29,449 bases of DNA from Crocosphaera chwakensis CCY0110. Its GTDB lineage: Bacteria > Cyanobacteriota > Cyanobacteriia > Cyanobacteriales > Microcystaceae. Numbering within the stretch: position 1 is the stretch's first letter; each line of letters begins with the position of its first letter. Below the pieces are notes generated by a model. The model searched no databases and was not told where the DNA came from. It saw only the letters and a list, made by a program, of their open reading frames with translations. A program made the position numbers and the translations under genes. Positions 16,435 through 25,020 of this stretch are shown here, in pieces. The stretch covers positions 1-29,449 of the forward strand of contig NZ_AAXW01000054.1 of NCBI RefSeq assembly GCF_000169335.1, read 5' to 3'.

Positions 16435-17379
16435 TTAAGAGAGATTATTATCTTGATTGTCATGGTTACGAGACAAACCTAAAGCACTAAGCACAAATCC
16501 GCCTAACCCAATCAACGCACTCGGTTCAGGAATTTCTACAGTTTCTAGGGCAACGGTTTGTTCACCCATAGCTGTTCCTCCCCCTGGAATAGATTCATTA
16601 ATAGGACGATAAGCTATGGCAGGTTCTTCAAAACCGTCACCAGTGACTGGACCTGTGTTATTCTGAGGGGCAGTAAAGCCTGGACCGGTAATTCCTGTCA
16701 CTGGGTTTAGTAAATCCCCAGGAAAACTGACTTCGTAAGCATCAGGAATACTGTTGACTGTATTAGACTTAATCGTTGCATACACAGTACCCTCCACAGA
16801 CAGATCCCCATCATTATCCACTTGAAGACCAGGAAAAGGTGAAGTTGGATCAATCGATGCTTTATCTCCCCCTAAATCTCCTCCTAATTCAAGATTGTAG
16901 TAGTTAATTACTTCAAAATTGTAAGGATTAGCCGATAAGTTGTTAATAGTAACCTTTTGTCTTAAAGAGGATAAAAACCCTTTTGTTCCGCCACCATTAA
17001 GATCGTAGTCCAGAATAACCACAAACAGATCCGTTTTGGTATCAGGATCTTGATAAGTATAGGTAATACTTGCTGTATCTGCCGTGTTCTGAGTCAAAAC
17101 ACCATTCTCAAGACATCCAGGGGTTTCGATCAGAACAAAACCACTATCACAAAAATTAAGAGCATCGGTTTTGAAAAAGGTACTCATTTGATATAGTTGA
17201 TTTGTACCATTTACTGTCCAATCATAGAACCCATCGACACTGTTATCAAACTCAGCCGTTGAGTTACCATCTGTCAGAATAAATGAAGTAGGAAATACCC
17301 TTGTAGCAACAACGATAGAAGCTCCAACAATGGCAGCTAGAGAAGGTAGTATAAACTTTTTTATCGCTTTGTTAACCAT
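16435..17379 (-). CDS. PEP-CTERM sorting-domain protein
   Basis: This is an exported protein of 314 residues. An N-terminal signal-like sequence (basic NKAIKK, hydrophobic core about 10-26) is followed by a long beta-rich, Asn/Thr/Gly-rich domain of unknown family. The C-terminal sorting signal is EIPEPSALIGLGGFVLSALGLSRN: the PEP motif, a transmembrane helix and Arg. This signal is recognised by an exosortase, which cleaves or retains such proteins during export with exopolysaccharide in other bacteria. The tail after the Arg (HDNQDNNLS) is longer and more acidic than usual. No exosortase gene is in the window. It lies directly upstream of the glycosyltransferase gene on the same strand. ATG 17379 has no Shine-Dalgarno. 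Confidence 0.87.
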   Translation of the reverse strand: MVNKAIKKFILPSLAAIVGASIVVATRVFPTSFILTDGNSTAEFDNSVDGFYDWTVNGTNQLYQMSTFFKTDALNFCDSGFVLIETPGCLENGVLTQNTADTASITYTYQDPDTKTDLFVVILDYDLNGGGTKGFLSSLRQKVTINNLSANPYNFEVINYYNLELGGDLGGDKASIDPTSPFPGLQVDNDGDLSVEGTVYATIKSNTVNSIPDAYEVSFPGDLLNPVTGITGPGFTAPQNNTGPVTGDGFEEPAIAYRPINESIPGGGTAMGEQTVALETVEIPEPSALIGLGGFVLSALGLSRNHDNQDNNLS

Positions 17380-17541
17380 TATAAATTTATGTATTTCGAT
17401 CTAAATAGATTTAACGAGATTCTAACGAATTTGAAGTTAAACAACAAGCTCAATAGTGTTTTTCTATACCGAATATTTTGTCTCAGTACAAAAAAACTCA
17501 ACGAAAAAAGCAAGAATATCAATTCTTAAACAGTTACAGTC

Positions 17542-17570
17542 AAAAGAAAGGTCTAGCATTGCTAGACCTC
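17542..17570 (-). terminator. Intrinsic terminator of the giant surface-protein gene
   Basis: AGGTCTAGC (17549-17557) and GCTAGACCT (17561-17569) form a perfect 9-bp stem with a 3-base loop. On the minus strand TTTCTTTT follows directly (17548 down to 17541). The hairpin begins about 45 bases after the stop codon of the 1670-residue gene, so the PEP-CTERM gene downstream probably has its own promoter. Confidence 0.85.
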
Positions 17571-17614
17571 AGAAACATTAAAAATATGTTATCGATTCAA
17601 TTGACAAGATGGAA

Positions 17615-20600
17615 CTAAATAAAGTAACTTCCTGCTGTTAAAGTGCTATTGGGAACGCCAGAGGTCAGATCGCCGGCAGCAAAAGTCATTCCTGTAACAT
17701 TAATAATCAGGTCAGAATTAGGATCAAAACCAGCCACACCGTCATTATTAACCCCAAGGTATAAGCGTCCCCGTGAACCGTAAATAACTGCTTCATTGCT
17801 GCCTAAAGCGGTTCCGGTGCCGTCTTTATTGGCAAAAGCAGCCTCTGTGAGATCAGTTAGAGTACGTTGACGGAAGCGAGTTCCTGCATAGAAAAGGCCA
17901 GTAATAGCAGCAGGAAGATCAATGCGATCGCCTTCTTGAGAACTAAAATTACAGATGTAATCAAGCTCATCCACAGTGGACTCATCAAAGCTATCGTATT
18001 GATAAATATCTGCGCCGTCTTGGCCAAAGAGATAATCAGCACCAGCACCACCAACTAAGGTATCACTGCCAATACCCCCATAAATGTCGTCGTTTTCACT
18101 GCCGCCCAAGAGCAGATCATCGCCTCCGTCTCCTAATAGGGTATCGTCTCCTAATCCTCCTTCTAAGGTGTCAGCATCTTCTGGTGTAGCATCTTTGAGG
18201 CATTCAGCTAAGATTCCAGTAATCAGGGCTTGATCTTGATCATCTTCTGAAAGAATGTTGTTGTTAGGGGTCGAATCAATATCATTTTGATCCATACTGC
18301 TAACTTGAGCAGAATTAATATAAACTTCTGACCCTGTATTCTCCTTGACGATCGCATCAATGGTTAAAGTGGCTGAAGAATTAGCATTTAGAGTTCCAAT
18401 AGTCCAGTTACCTGTTCCATTGTCATAGGTTCCGGCGGAAGCAGAGGAGGTGCTGTAGGTGTAACCACTGGGTAATAAATCCTTAACCGTCACTCCAGAG
18501 GCAGCCACCATCGTATCTTCGTTGGTTAAGGTGAGGGTAAACGTCACCATGTCCCCTGTATTAAAGACTGTTGTACCTTGTCCATTAGTGTTAACGGTTT
18601 TAGTTAAAGCGAGGTCAGTGATTTGAGCAGTAATACCAAAATCGTAATCAACGGCCGTTGTATTGGGTTCTAAGACAATAGCACTGGTGATGTTGTTAGT
18701 TTGTGTACCGCCGACATTCCCTACATCAGCTTTAGAAGTTATATTACTGGTTTCGGTGACGGTGTAGCCTGTACCATTAGAAGGACGCAAATTGTTAAAA
18801 ATGTAGTTACCATTAGCATCGGTCATGACACTGGTGTTAACCACTTGTCCCTTATCATTGGTTCCTGTTAACTGAATGGTTTCATTGGCACGAATGGCAT
18901 CAGTGTCTGGATCGTAAACACTGTTATTGTTTTTATCGATATAAGCGGTTCCTGCGAGACTACTACCGAGAATTTCCCCAAAATTGTAATTAATCGCGTT
19001 ATTGACTTGACCTCCAGAAAAACCAATACCTGCAATTTCAGAGGGATTCGCTAATTGATTAATACTACTTTGTGCTGGATTAGTATCAGCCCCTGTTCCT
19101 ACTCTTTCGAGGCCATCAAGATATCCTGATGGTTGAGTAGCTTGGACAACCCGATAAGTGTCATTGGGAAGGGGAACATTATCAGTCACATTGCGACGAT
19201 CAAAGAAGTAGTTTCCATTAGCATCAGTGGTGGTGGATGCAATCAAGGTTCCGGTGCTGTTGTATAACTGCATCGTTAGCCCGGCAATCCCTACAGTTTC
19301 TAAACGAGAACCATCAAAGGAGTCAATATCGAGAATACCGTTGCCGTTTTCGTCGTAGTAAACTGTTCCTGATAGGGTGTTTCCAGTGGGAATTTCACCG
19401 AAGTTGTAGTTAACCCCTGTCCCACCTGTGGGGAGGACAATATTCGTGATGGTATCTGCACCAGTTAGGACGTTGCGATCGCCTTCTAATACTCCATTAA
19501 CCCTTCCTCCGTTATTAGTCCCAGTAACTGCGCTATTATCATCAAAATTGGCCGTTGTACCTGGATCACCAGTTTCTGTAATGGTATAAGTCCCTGGACG
19601 AAGGTTATTAAAGGAATAGTTACCATTGACATCGGTTTGCACAACAATGGGACTAATGGCTCCTAAATCGTTGGTTCCGGTCAAGGTAATATTAATCCCT
19701 GAAAATCCGCTTTCACTAGGATCTTTAACGGCATTATTGTTTAAATCTCGATAAACAGTTCCTGAAATATTGCCAGGAGATAATTCTCCAAAGTTATTCC
19801 CCGTAATATCTAAACCGTCTGGTGTCGTAGTAAATGTACCAATAATCGAGTCATTATTAACGGTGGGTGGGCTATCCCATTGATCCATCCCAGGAACGTA
19901 ACTATCAGTTCCATCAAGGTAAGTAGAGGGTTGGACTTCTCTGATTTCATAGGTTCCTGCTGCAACATCGGTAAAAGTGTAGTTACCATTGGCATCAGTG
20001 GTGGTGGTATCAACCAGAGTCATTCCCTGATACAGTTCGAGGGTAACATCTGCAATCCCACTTTCTCCTATATCTAAGACCCCATTATTGTTATCGTCTT
20101 CATAAACGGTACCAGAGAGGGTATTGATAAAGTTTTGATTTTCAGGACTTTGATCATTGGGATAACCAAAATCATAATTAATGCCATCAATACCTGTGGT
20201 TACGGGATCAAGGGTAATGTTGCTAATTTGTCGGTTGCTGGCTGTGCCATCAGTGATTCCACCAACGGTTCCCACATTCTCGGCCGGGTCTTCGTTAGCA
20301 TTATCAATGTTGGGATTGTCGACGATAACACGGTATTCTCCGGGGGTTAAATCACCAAAATAATATTTTCCGTTGGTATCAGTGGTTTGGGTGCTAATGG
20401 TAGTGTCATCGGCCGTATCAAACAGTCCATCATCTCCAGCTTCGATGAGAGTAACTTCGACTTCAGATAGTCCAGTTTCATTGGCATCTTTGATACCATC
20501 TCCATCAAAGTCAAAGTAAGTTGTCCCACTAATACTGCCAGGAATCAATTCGCCAAAATTGTAATTAATTCCTTTATCTCCAGCAGCTAGGGTAACAGCA

Positions 20601-22627
20601 AAAGTATCATTACCAGGCTGAGTTGCTGTAGTTGCACCGGTTCCCAAGGTATCGATACCATCTTTATAACCAGTCGGTTGGGTTTGTGTAACGGTATAGG
20701 TTCCTGGGGCAAGATTCGTAAAACTATAGTTACCAGTAAAGTTAGTAACGACTGTTTCTGTAACAGGGATCTCTTCATCAGTGACTCCCGTTAATGTGAT
20801 GGTAACACCTGCAATACCGGGTTCTGTAACATCTTTAATGCCATCATTATCAATGTCTTGATACACTGTCCCTGATACACTACCAGGAATTGTTCCACTA
20901 TAGACATTAACTGTCGCAGTATCTGTATCGGTTAAGGGTCGGAAGTTTGATCCCCCTTGTCCCCCTGCATTGTACTGTCCCCAAGTGCTGCCTGTATTAA
21001 TGACAGTACCCACACTATTGAAGGTGCGGTCTACAAAGAAAATAACCGTTTCTCCTGCTAGGAGATCATCTTGAATGTTATCGTATTGAGCATCGGGAGA
21101 TGCTTTTAAATTGTTTGTTCCTAAGACAATTCCGGTGGTTTGATTGGCACTGTAGAGAATGGGAGGAGCAGAAGTTCGGGTTCGACCATCGGGTGCTGAA
21201 AAGTTAGCAGGATTACGGTTATCATTGCTTTGAGCATCAAAAACAACAAAATCATCGCTTACATCATTGGGTGTTCCGTTATCATCGTAAATTTCAATGG
21301 CATCAATATCAAACCCGGTGGTTTGACTCGGATTGCCGGTATGCTCTAATTTATAGATGTAACGAACCGTTGTACCAGCCACGACATCTAAGGAGTCAAC
21401 CCCAACAATATCGGCACCGCTTAAGTCGGTGGTCACAGTTTTCGTTAAGCGGAGTCCTACATCGGCCGCAGGAACCTCAAACCCAGCAAATTGTTTAAAG
21501 GGAATGGTTTGATTTCCTACATTAATCGTCGGCGTTCCTGAAGAACGAGACACCACCCTCGCTGCTTGGGTATCGGCTTGTAGGTTTCCTGTGGGAGTAG
21601 TACCGGGATCGCAATCGAGTAAGGTATCCACCCGAACCACGATTTGTTCAAAGGCTTCAATATCGGTCACTCGAATAGTGGCATCGAGGGTAGCACCAGG
21701 CTGAAACTCAGTTCCATTAATGGCTTGACTGACGAGATAGGCGATACTTCCCCCATCATCTATATTTCCCGTATCTACTCCATTGGGACCAGCCCCATTT
21801 TGTACTGGTCCATAGTTAACCCCCACATAGGTGATTTCGTGATGAGAAACTCCTCGTTGTCCAGTGGTGTTGGCAAGAAAAGACAAATCAACTTCGATGG
21901 TATGGGGATCGTCGGTGTTACTGGCCCCGTCATGGGAAATAACAACAAAATACGTGACAATATCCCCACATTCAAAGTCCCCTGCTTCTAAGGATTCAAC
22001 CGCATCTAAGGTTTTACCAATGGTGCGATCGTTATAAGCACCCCCACCAGTGGTGTGATCGTAAGTAAAAGGGGCTGCTGCGATAAAATCAATGGAAATG
22101 TTACCCCCAGAATCAGTAAAGGTATGTAAGGCGATTTCCCCTGAATCTAATCCCTCGGCACTGAGGTCAAAGGTCGCTCCTAGAGAGTCATCCGGGTTAA
22201 CATACCATTCGGTAACAATTTCACCATTTTTTACCCCATCTAAGTCATTGACCCCTCCATCAATAACTTGCCAAGCGTTATGACCTAAACCGTCTAAAAT
22301 CTCTATTTCGCCAGTGTCGGGATCGATATGATTGACTTGAAATTCTACAGTTTCCCCTACAGCAAACCCTGTGGCGGTAATGATAGCGGTTTCCCCAGGA
22401 CTATAGTCCAATTTATCGGTAGTAACTGTGGCATCCCCTATGACATTGGTTGAGGTAGTTTGGTTAGTTGATTGACTATTTTCTTGGTATTCTTGGAAAA
22501 ATTTTGATTGAAAACTGTTTGAAGAAGGTTTAAAAGACCTTGAAGATTGGTTTAAATTTAGGTTAAAGTCTTCTATGTTTAAAGGATCTTTTAGAAGTTT
22601 TTGTAAATATTCTCTTTCGTGATTCAT
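17615..22627 (-). CDS. Giant RTX / SdrD-B repeat surface protein
   Basis: The product has 1670 residues. Domain order: a polar Gln/Asn/Ser-rich N-terminus (1-63) with no signal peptide; a TDKLDYSPGETAIITATGF beta domain (about 66-180); an unassigned beta-rich region to about 580; six SdrD-B-like, CNA-B type domains (about 581-693, 697-822, 836-947, 952-1078, 1083-1218, 1222-1332), each opening with a SGTVY-D-NNNG-like Ca-binding motif; a DUF11 domain (about 1337-1463); and RTX/hemolysin Ca-binding repeats (about 1486-1545, GGLGDDTLLGDGGDD). It ends in a domain resembling the cyanobacterial bluetail C-terminus (1560-1670, DRIDLP...TLTAGSYFI; uncertain recall). RTX at the C-terminus with no signal peptide suggests type I secretion. 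GGAGAT precedes ATG 22627. Confidence 0.93.
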   Translation of the reverse strand: MNHEREYLQKLLKDPLNIEDFNLNLNQSSRSFKPSSNSFQSKFFQEYQENSQSTNQTTSTNVIGDATVTTDKLDYSPGETAIITATGFAVGETVEFQVNHIDPDTGEIEILDGLGHNAWQVIDGGVNDLDGVKNGEIVTEWYVNPDDSLGATFDLSAEGLDSGEIALHTFTDSGGNISIDFIAAAPFTYDHTTGGGAYNDRTIGKTLDAVESLEAGDFECGDIVTYFVVISHDGASNTDDPHTIEVDLSFLANTTGQRGVSHHEITYVGVNYGPVQNGAGPNGVDTGNIDDGGSIAYLVSQAINGTEFQPGATLDATIRVTDIEAFEQIVVRVDTLLDCDPGTTPTGNLQADTQAARVVSRSSGTPTINVGNQTIPFKQFAGFEVPAADVGLRLTKTVTTDLSGADIVGVDSLDVVAGTTVRYIYKLEHTGNPSQTTGFDIDAIEIYDDNGTPNDVSDDFVVFDAQSNDNRNPANFSAPDGRTRTSAPPILYSANQTTGIVLGTNNLKASPDAQYDNIQDDLLAGETVIFFVDRTFNSVGTVINTGSTWGQYNAGGQGGSNFRPLTDTDTATVNVYSGTIPGSVSGTVYQDIDNDGIKDVTEPGIAGVTITLTGVTDEEIPVTETVVTNFTGNYSFTNLAPGTYTVTQTQPTGYKDGIDTLGTGATTATQPGNDTFAVTLAAGDKGINYNFGELIPGSISGTTYFDFDGDGIKDANETGLSEVEVTLIEAGDDGLFDTADDTTISTQTTDTNGKYYFGDLTPGEYRVIVDNPNIDNANEDPAENVGTVGGITDGTASNRQISNITLDPVTTGIDGINYDFGYPNDQSPENQNFINTLSGTVYEDDNNNGVLDIGESGIADVTLELYQGMTLVDTTTTDANGNYTFTDVAAGTYEIREVQPSTYLDGTDSYVPGMDQWDSPPTVNNDSIIGTFTTTPDGLDITGNNFGELSPGNISGTVYRDLNNNAVKDPSESGFSGINITLTGTNDLGAISPIVVQTDVNGNYSFNNLRPGTYTITETGDPGTTANFDDNSAVTGTNNGGRVNGVLEGDRNVLTGADTITNIVLPTGGTGVNYNFGEIPTGNTLSGTVYYDENGNGILDIDSFDGSRLETVGIAGLTMQLYNSTGTLIASTTTDANGNYFFDRRNVTDNVPLPNDTYRVVQATQPSGYLDGLERVGTGADTNPAQSSINQLANPSEIAGIGFSGGQVNNAINYNFGEILGSSLAGTAYIDKNNNSVYDPDTDAIRANETIQLTGTNDKGQVVNTSVMTDANGNYIFNNLRPSNGTGYTVTETSNITSKADVGNVGGTQTNNITSAIVLEPNTTAVDYDFGITAQITDLALTKTVNTNGQGTTVFNTGDMVTFTLTLTNEDTMVAASGVTVKDLLPSGYTYSTSSASAGTYDNGTGNWTIGTLNANSSATLTIDAIVKENTGSEVYINSAQVSSMDQNDIDSTPNNNILSEDDQDQALITGILAECLKDATPEDADTLEGGLGDDTLLGDGGDDLLLGGSENDDIYGGIGSDTLVGGAGADYLFGQDGADIYQYDSFDESTVDELDYICNFSSQEGDRIDLPAAITGLFYAGTRFRQRTLTDLTEAAFANKDGTGTALGSNEAVIYGSRGRLYLGVNNDGVAGFDPNSDLIINVTGMTFAAGDLTSGVPNSTLTAGSYFI
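18632..20887 (-). repeat. Six tandem SdrD-B domain-coding repeats
   Basis: This part of the giant gene encodes six consecutive domains of about 110-135 residues. Each starts with a motif such as SGTVYQDIDNDGIKD and ends with a (N/D)Y(N/D)FGE segment. The protein repeats are clear, but the DNA has diverged between copies, so this is an old duplication and not a recent array. Confidence 0.9.
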
Positions 22628-22849
22628 GATTAATCTCCAAAATTAATGGTTTCGGGCAAACAACAAGGAACAGAAATCTTCCGACAAACGGAATTATTTT
22701 AAAGATACTTTAATTACAGGATTAAATTCAAAAAGCGATATTAATTTTTAAGATTACAAAATACATCTTGTTAAAAATTTAAGGCTTTTTCAATTATTAG
22801 CTATTCATTAAGTATATCTGATTTACCTCAATCTTTAATAATTGATACA

Positions 22850-24868
22850 TTAATTAATAAAAATTGGCAAAATCAAGCCAAATATAATAATCAGTAATCC
22901 AGTGACAAACCCACTAAATCGAGGATAACTTTTGACTGTTTTTTCTTTACTCAATAACTCCATTAAATCAAACCAAGGAGAAACGCCCCGACGAAACCAT
23001 CCGACTGTTCCTACAGAGGTTCCGATTAATTTTTCTACTTGAGTTACACCAAACAAGAAGTTACCGATCGCACCAAAACGAGAGACATAACGAGTAAAAA
23101 TGATCCCCGTTTTGTCCTGTAATTTCATATCGGAACCAAAGGTATAACCTGCATCTCCCCTGCCAATTAATTTACCTTTTAGTTGAACTGGTTTTCCTCT
23201 TACAGGACTACTATAAGGATCACACATCAAAGTAAAAATATCTGTGTCTTGTGCTTTTTTAAAATTAGGATAAACAAAAATTGTTTTAATAATAAAGCCG
23301 GCTCCAAATCCAAAAGCAATAAAACTAATCAACAAATTATAATCTTTCATTGATACGCTCAAAAGTAATCCAAAAATAAACCCAATCAATCCTCCAATAA
23401 TATGACTATTACTAACAATCAACTCAATAATAAAATTAGTCATTAACTTTTGTTTATTGAGTTTATTTCCTTCTTTAATGACACTAGCCATATTAAACTG
23501 GGAACCGATGTCCATTTGTTCAGCATAAGTGCATAAAGCTTGAATTCTTTTTCCAGTTAAGGGGTGAGTTGAATTAAATTCAGTTACTTTTGCCCAAGGA
23601 TTAAATAAGTCCCAAATAAAAACTTTTTCTAGTCGTTGAACATCAGAATTACTGCGATAAATTGTTCCAGAAGTAGCAGCAGCTTTTCCATCACAAATTC
23701 CTAAAGCACGAGTTCCTTCTAATAATTTACTGGATTGTGTATTGTTTTTCAGTTCTTCTGTAATTCCGTACGCTATTTTAATCAAAGCTCGTGATAGTGC
23801 ATTAGGATTTCCTGTTGTTTCAGCAGCAAAATGATCAGCATAATATTCTCTGGTTCGAGATAAATAAAGGATTAAGTAAGTGCCAATAATGTAAAAGATA
23901 TAAGCAGCAATCGAAGCAATTTTTAAGCTATCTTTTAACTTATTATCACTATTTCCTTGATTACTCCATCGGCGAGCAAATAAATAAATTAAATATGTAA
24001 TCTGTACTAAGGTAGAAGCTACAGTCATAATGGCAAAGTCCCAATGGACAATATGACCTAATTCGTGGGCATAAACTGTGGCAATTTCATCATCATCTAA
24101 ATAAGTAAATAACCCTTCACTGACCACGATACGGGCATTTCCCGGAAGGGAACCATAAGTAAAAGCAGTGGGGTTTTGGTCATTGATAATGCCTAAACGA
24201 GGATGGGCTAATTGTTTTTCTCGACACACCCGTAAAATCATCTCAGCAGCTTCGGGACTGTGACGTTTAATTTCGGCTAAATTGACCCAACGGGTCTTAT
24301 AAAGCCATTTTTGAATAAAATCCATGAGCAGAGGAGACAGAAAAAATGTCACCCCATTAAACATGAGGGTAACGATCAAAGAGATCATTAACCCTAATAA
24401 AGGATGTTGACTATCAAAGATTAAAAATACCCCTAAAGATAGGGATAACACCATCCCTAACAAGAGAATAATGGTGAAGTTGGAGGCAAAGGTGAGACTA
24501 TCAACCATTCTCGGCATCATCAACCTAACACCGGTTTGACTAGCTCTTCCTGCTATTTTAGTAAACTCAGGCTCATTATTATATTCGTTGTTCCTAATGT
24601 CATCTTGATTGACGATGGATAAAAAGCTTTTAGCCCATTCTTGAATTTCTCGGTTAGAATGCTTTTGTAGGGTTTGAGCTAGGGTGATGGCTTTGTCCTG
24701 TTGTCCGTTGCCTCGATAAGCTCTTGCTAGGGCGATTAACCCTTGAAGGTAACAGTCAGAATTGCGATCGGGATAATTTTGACAAAAATTGCCTAACAGA
24801 CTGACAGCTTGGGAATATTGCTGTTGTTGTAAGGCTTTTAGTCCCTCATTAAGTAAATCTATTGACAT
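22850..24868 (-). CDS. M48 family (HtpX-like) membrane metalloprotease
   Basis: This 672-residue multipass protein has an N-terminal soluble helical repeat region (about 1-100, TPR-like: ALQQQQYSQAVSLL, YLQGLIALARAYRGNGQQDKAI). It then has membrane segments around 130-150 and 157-178, and the protease domain. HELGH (268-272) supplies two zinc ligands and the catalytic glutamate; REYYAD (340-345) supplies the third ligand, Glu341. THPLTGKRI (434-442) closes the M48 domain. Helices near 485-530 and at the C-terminus (about 652-670) flank a soluble domain (550-640) that I do not recognise. HtpX-type proteases degrade misfolded membrane proteins. The ATG at 24868 has AAGG upstream. It lies 222 bases upstream of the giant surface-protein gene, with no visible operon link. 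Confidence 0.9.
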   Translation of the reverse strand: MSIDLLNEGLKALQQQQYSQAVSLLGNFCQNYPDRNSDCYLQGLIALARAYRGNGQQDKAITLAQTLQKHSNREIQEWAKSFLSIVNQDDIRNNEYNNEPEFTKIAGRASQTGVRLMMPRMVDSLTFASNFTIILLLGMVLSLSLGVFLIFDSQHPLLGLMISLIVTLMFNGVTFFLSPLLMDFIQKWLYKTRWVNLAEIKRHSPEAAEMILRVCREKQLAHPRLGIINDQNPTAFTYGSLPGNARIVVSEGLFTYLDDDEIATVYAHELGHIVHWDFAIMTVASTLVQITYLIYLFARRWSNQGNSDNKLKDSLKIASIAAYIFYIIGTYLILYLSRTREYYADHFAAETTGNPNALSRALIKIAYGITEELKNNTQSSKLLEGTRALGICDGKAAATSGTIYRSNSDVQRLEKVFIWDLFNPWAKVTEFNSTHPLTGKRIQALCTYAEQMDIGSQFNMASVIKEGNKLNKQKLMTNFIIELIVSNSHIIGGLIGFIFGLLLSVSMKDYNLLISFIAFGFGAGFIIKTIFVYPNFKKAQDTDIFTLMCDPYSSPVRGKPVQLKGKLIGRGDAGYTFGSDMKLQDKTGIIFTRYVSRFGAIGNFLFGVTQVEKLIGTSVGTVGWFRRGVSPWFDLMELLSKEKTVKSYPRFSGFVTGLLIIIFGLILPIFIN

Positions 24869-25020
24869 GGGTCGCCTTTAAAGATTTGATCACAGTGTCT
24901 ATGTCTTAGAAGTACCCAATTTCTACTTAATAATTGACAAATTGTGATTAAAATTCTTAAAGCTTGCTTTGAAAGACTACATAGGTTATGAATTTGTCGA
25001 TGGTTTCACCCTTTCTTTCC

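Noticed and set aside
18632..20887. Open frames opposite or within the giant repeat gene
   Set aside because: They are frame shadows of a long, clearly coding repeat region and have no domain content.
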